A stretch of DNA of 64,000 nt from Latrodectus hesperus (taxonomy: Eukaryota > Arthropoda > Arachnida > Araneae > Theridiidae): NCBI GenBank assembly GCA_037975125.1, contig CM075856.1, positions 372,001-436,000 of the forward strand. Direction: 5' to 3'. The notes beneath the pieces were generated by a model. That model ran no database searches, was not told the origin of the DNA, and saw nothing but the letters and a program-made list of their open reading frames with translations. Below are positions 60,311 through 64,000 of the stretch, piece after piece. Position 1 is the first letter of the stretch. The number at the start of each line of letters is the position of its first letter. The translations under genes were made by a program, and so were the position numbers.

Positions 60311-63023
60311 CATCTAAGCCAAAGGAAAATTTACTGAAACAATTACTGAATTTACACAATAAAAACTATATTTAGATTAGAATAAATCAATTATTGCTGT
60401 ATTTATTTTGTAGCAATGTACTTAAAATTTTTTAGAAAATATCGTCTCTCATTATGCCAAACAGAAAATTCGAATCTTTTAAACTCAATTTAGTTAGGCA
60501 GATGGAAAACGTATCACTTAGGAGATATCCCAGAAGATATGATGTTTATATTTATGATATATTTTCATGAATACAAACTTATAATGCACCCTTTCATGAC
60601 ATTAATGAAAGTAGAGACGTATTTTCCCATTAATGACAAGAAAGGTTGACTTTGTAATGATTTCGACGACGCGAGATGGCGCTACGGAGGGAGCAAAGTT
60701 TCTATGCGCCTTCATTTATAAAATATTCCTGTAAATGTAATGTTGTGTTATGTGCAATCACATAAGATTATAAATATTTCATTGCTAATAAGTTGCGTGA
60801 TACATTCAGAGCACAAAGTCGTAACAGCTTGCAACATTCACCAATTAACATGTTGGAGAATTATATTAAATCAAGTGAAGCTGTATACCTTTGACTACTC
60901 TTAGATAACTATGATATAAATTTTTATAACCTCCTTAGGAATAAATAAACATGAAACATACACACACAAATTCCACTAGTAATTTTCTTCCATTAGGTAC
61001 CACTTTTCTATAAAATATAAAATTTTGATTTAACACGCAAAAGTCAAGTTTTCTAGTTATTACAGCAAAGTATTGCTATAAATAATGAATAAAAAGTACG
61101 CTGTATTAATATTATGTAGAAATAAATGGCGATTTTTTTCAGAAATTATCACATAATTTAAATAATTGTATCACCAGAAACAAAACGCCCTTTTTTGACG
61201 GTCAGGTAATAGATTTACATAATTTTTAATGGTATAAGCTATAAAGATTATGGTATGCGGCTTATTATATATCATTTATTTGCATTTATTACCTGTCTGC
61301 TCGTTTCTGAATGATATATTTCAGTTTTAATAATTCGAATACTCAATTTTCTCCGTGGTTCAAATTAATCAAGAATGGGTCGTTAGAATATGACAGTAAT
61401 TTAATTTTCTAATCGTTAAGGGCATTACAAATTCTATTTAATGACAAAAAAAGATAAATACACAATTTTCAATAATTTCAAACACGCAAAAGCACAGGAA
61501 TCTGCTAGAACCACTGCAATAACAATTTATCTTCAACATTGAAAAAGTCAAATGTTTCGCATTACCTCAACAAAGGTATGAAAGATATTTCTGATTTATT
61601 TTCTGCCCGTGTTTACACACGATAATTAATAAATCAAATCTGGGATAAATACGCAGTAATTTACTTAATTAAACACCGCTCAGAATTTTCAACTTGTTTA
61701 TAATGCCGCGTTTGTTTTTATAATTATTTTTACAGTTTTCTTTATCGCTAAAATTTTTTTCTAATTAGTCTGAAGGTAAGTAGAGAGGAATTTAAGAAAG
61801 TAGATGACGTATTTTAATATTTTATACTTTCTCTTATCCTTTGTTTCGAAAGCATTGTTTCGCTCCCTTAAACAAGCTATGGAAATTGAGAGAAAAAAAT
61901 AAATAACGTCAGACGAGCTGCATACTAGTGTATTATTTTATATTTTATTGCTACGTGTTTCAAATATGAGAGCGTCGTGTTTCTTCTTCTCTTTAAGAAT
62001 AGAAAGGGACAACAAATAACTGGAGTTGTATTTGAAGACAATTTATTTTGAAAGGAATGTTTCTTATTGTTACAGTAAAAAAAGATTGAATATTTTCTCA
62101 GTATTTCTTTATTTGTTTTGCTTTGTTGCATGTTCATAAGCTGAAGCAATAAACAGAGAGAAGTTTTACATGTTTATCATGATCTGTAACATATTATGCG
62201 ATTTGATTTTTACTTCTCTTAGCTCAAACAAGTCAATATATTTTAAGCTTTTTTAAATCAATTTTTCAACTTTTAATTACATTTAATTAATTTAAGATTT
62301 ATTTTTTAAATCTTTTTATTATTTTTAAGCAAAAACGTTTGTTAAACATAAATTATCTTTTTTATAAATATGGAAAAAAAACATAGAAGCAATTAAAATG
62401 GGTACCATTTTTGTGTACATATATTAATTTAATAAACGTTTTTGAGATCACCAGTAGTAAATATAAAATGAAAAGTTATTTTAAATTATAATTTTGAAAT
62501 AAATATTTTTATTGATTCAAAAATGATTAAAGAAATCAAAATGGAGATTTTTTACTGTTTCATGGCATGTTTAAGAATAAGTGACCAATGTTATGATTAT
62601 GAAGTAATGAAATATTACTTTTAATTTGTAAATAATTGTTCTCATAAATTTACGTACTTTCACCAATAAGTTTATACATTTATATTCCCATTAAATACAT
62701 TACATGTATAAATCAGTTTAGTAAATTACTCAGTTTGGCATTCTACAAAGCTATAAATCAGAAAGAAGTTAATTATTCACGAAAGTATTAAATATTTGAA
62801 AAATCTTTCTTTGTAAATCGTTCGCTGAGATTGTAATAACGTTTTCTGAATGTTTTAAGCTTGCAACACAATACACAAAGAAAATAAGGAATAAAAGCAT
62901 GGATTATGAAGGAAAAGAATAAATGGAGCTTAGAGGAACCTTTTTCATAGTAGAAAAAAAATATCAGTAAAATTGAAACCATATACATCCTCCGCAAGTA
63001 AATGTGTGCAACAATTACTTGAT
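60311..63023. other. AT-rich intronic DNA
   Basis: No gene or recognisable repeat. The patch around 60660-60700 is slightly more GC-rich without coding features. Confidence 0.45.
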
Positions 63024-63079
63024 AATTGTATCCTTTTATATGTTAGCCAGCCCAGCTAAACATATAAAAGGATACAATT
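63024..63079. repeat. 21-bp perfect inverted repeat, 14-nt loop
   Basis: AATTGTATCCTTTTATATGTT at 63024-63044 (one base shown beyond the 20-base core AATTGTATCCTTTTATATGT) pairs exactly with 63059-63079. The loop is AGCCAGCCCAGCTA. Confidence 0.9.
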
Positions 63080-63127
63080 TACATAATTTATTTGTATTAT
63101 TTTTAGAATTAATATTAAATAGTAATG

Positions 63128-63509
63128 TTGTTGTTACTAATGGCACTTGGACAAGCCAAGTTCGCTATGCCTTGCCTTGGCTATGCGAATTTAATTCAAT
63201 TGGGAGCGTCTTTCGTTTAATCAGAGCACCACGAAGGTGAAAGTACGACTTTTGCTCTTGAAATTCTCAGAGAGATGGCAGCACTAGAGGATCTACTCCC
63301 TCAATTTTGGCATTGATCTGAAGAGGGAGTAAATTTCTCCAGACCATGTTGCACCCATGGTAACTGCTCAACGACCGACCACAGGACTTTCGATTCCACA
63401 GATTTAACGAGCACGTATATCGCATGTACTCGGTAGGCGGCATTGGGAATCGAACCCCACCCTTCCGGATGGAAGGCCGATACCCTAACCACTAGGCTAC
63501 CACGGCACT
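63128..63509 (-). mobile_element. tRNA-derived SINE with 13-bp target duplication
   Basis: It is flanked by TTAAATAGTAATG (63115-63127) and TTAAATAATAATG (63510-63522), one mismatch in 13. On the - strand the tRNA-like head has GGTAGCCTAGTGGTTAGGGT and B box GGGGTTCGATTCCCAAT. The 3' tail (ATAGCGAACTTGGCTTGTCC, AAGTGCCATTAGTAACAACA) matches those at 43034 and 19640. The open frames across it are by-products. Confidence 0.9.
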
Positions 63510-63534
63510 TTAAATAATAATGAAGTGTCTCATC

Positions 63535-63613
63535 ATCAGAATATGCAAATTTTCAACAATACACTTCATTAAATAGTAATGAAGTCTATTGTTGAAAATT
63601 TGCACATTCTGAT
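63535..63613. repeat. 36-bp near-perfect inverted repeat
   Basis: The arms 63535-63570 and 63578-63613 are inverse copies with two mismatches, separated by seven bases (AAATAGT). The arm core is GCAAATTTTCAACAATA. It starts 12 bp after the SINE's right target duplication and again contains the TTAAATAGTAATG motif. Confidence 0.9.
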
Positions 63614-64000
63614 AAAGTTGTTTAGAGAAATACAGAAAATATTCCTAAATTAAATAAGAAAGTTATACATCCTTGACTAATACTCTTTAAATATGTGTTT
63701 GAACTAAATATTTTGTTATGAATATAAACTGAAAATTTCCTTACTTTCATTAGTAGGTAATTTCTGCAGTGTTAAAATATTTTAAAAGCTGAATAATTAA
63801 CTTCCCGAAATTTATGCGAGCGGGTTTGAGTTTTATATATAATTTTTCCAATTTATAATCTGCTCAAAAACACTGGGAAGAAATATGATTTCTCTGTGGA
63901 TGATTAAGAACAATAACCTCAAATTGTGCATCATTCATTCATTTTATTCTACAGAATAATTCTGAATTTTTTTTCTTCTTTTTTTGTGCATAATTTTAGA

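Noticed and set aside
63430..63508. Possible functional tRNA gene on the - strand
   Set aside because: It is the head of a SINE flanked by 13-bp target duplications, and its acceptor stem does not close.
58195..64000. Search for the upstream D1 exons (KNRY and DFWxM blocks) of the phosphatase
   Set aside because: No - strand reading with these motifs and an AG/GT frame was found, so the next exon is taken to lie beyond the window.

Overview
This window is AT-rich eukaryotic DNA with long introns, GT-AG splicing and many decayed transposable elements. Several things suggest an arthropod, most likely a spider or other chelicerate. These are tRNA-derived SINEs ending in AAC repeats, non-LTR retrotransposon ends with a cysteine-rich [13 protein letters not shown] tail, and mariner, Tc1, hAT and Helitron relics. 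The taxon is an inference, because no marker gene in the window settles it.

Two protein-coding genes can be supported, and both run off the window. They are convergent. On the + strand, the last two exons of HMG-CoA synthase (mevalonate pathway) lie at 5733-5878 and 6727-6822. On the - strand, nine exons between 58194 and 23541 encode the C-terminal 416 residues of a receptor-type protein tyrosine phosphatase with tandem phosphatase domains. The reading starts in the second half of domain D1 and ends at the stop codon after D2. All nine exons join in frame (1251 nt, 417 codons with the stop) and every junction is GT-AG. D1 keeps Cys, Arg and the WPD-loop Asp but has WSD for WPD, an unusual P-loop and no Q-loop glutamines. 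D2 keeps the Q-loop and KNRY but has lost the WPD-loop Asp. Both domains are split by introns at the same places.

Layout: 1-5732 is HMGCS intron with SINE relics and a dead mariner. 5733-6822 holds the HMGCS 3' exons. 6823-23540 is intergenic, with AT-rich DNA, a MITE, a Tc1 relic, a 38-bp palindrome, a 400-bp SINE and an unidentified broken coding relic. 23541-58194 is the phosphatase gene. Its introns carry non-LTR fragments, two minisatellites (35 bp organised as a 105-bp higher-order repeat, and 30 bp), a DD37D mariner, several MITEs, SINEs, and a degenerate ~110-bp satellite at 50.86-55.2 kb that has been invaded by a SINE, a Helitron and a mariner with ~155-bp inverted repeats. 58195-64000 is upstream intron with a hAT-type MITE, a SINE and hairpins.

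The strongest leads are the catalytic-site changes in both phosphatase domains, the symmetric intron positions, a possible C-terminal PDZ ligand, and SINEs with different 5' halves sharing a 3' tail and flanked by clean target-site duplications. I saw no evidence of an operon-like, CRISPR-like or otherwise wholly new system. All calls come from reading the sequence, with no database search.
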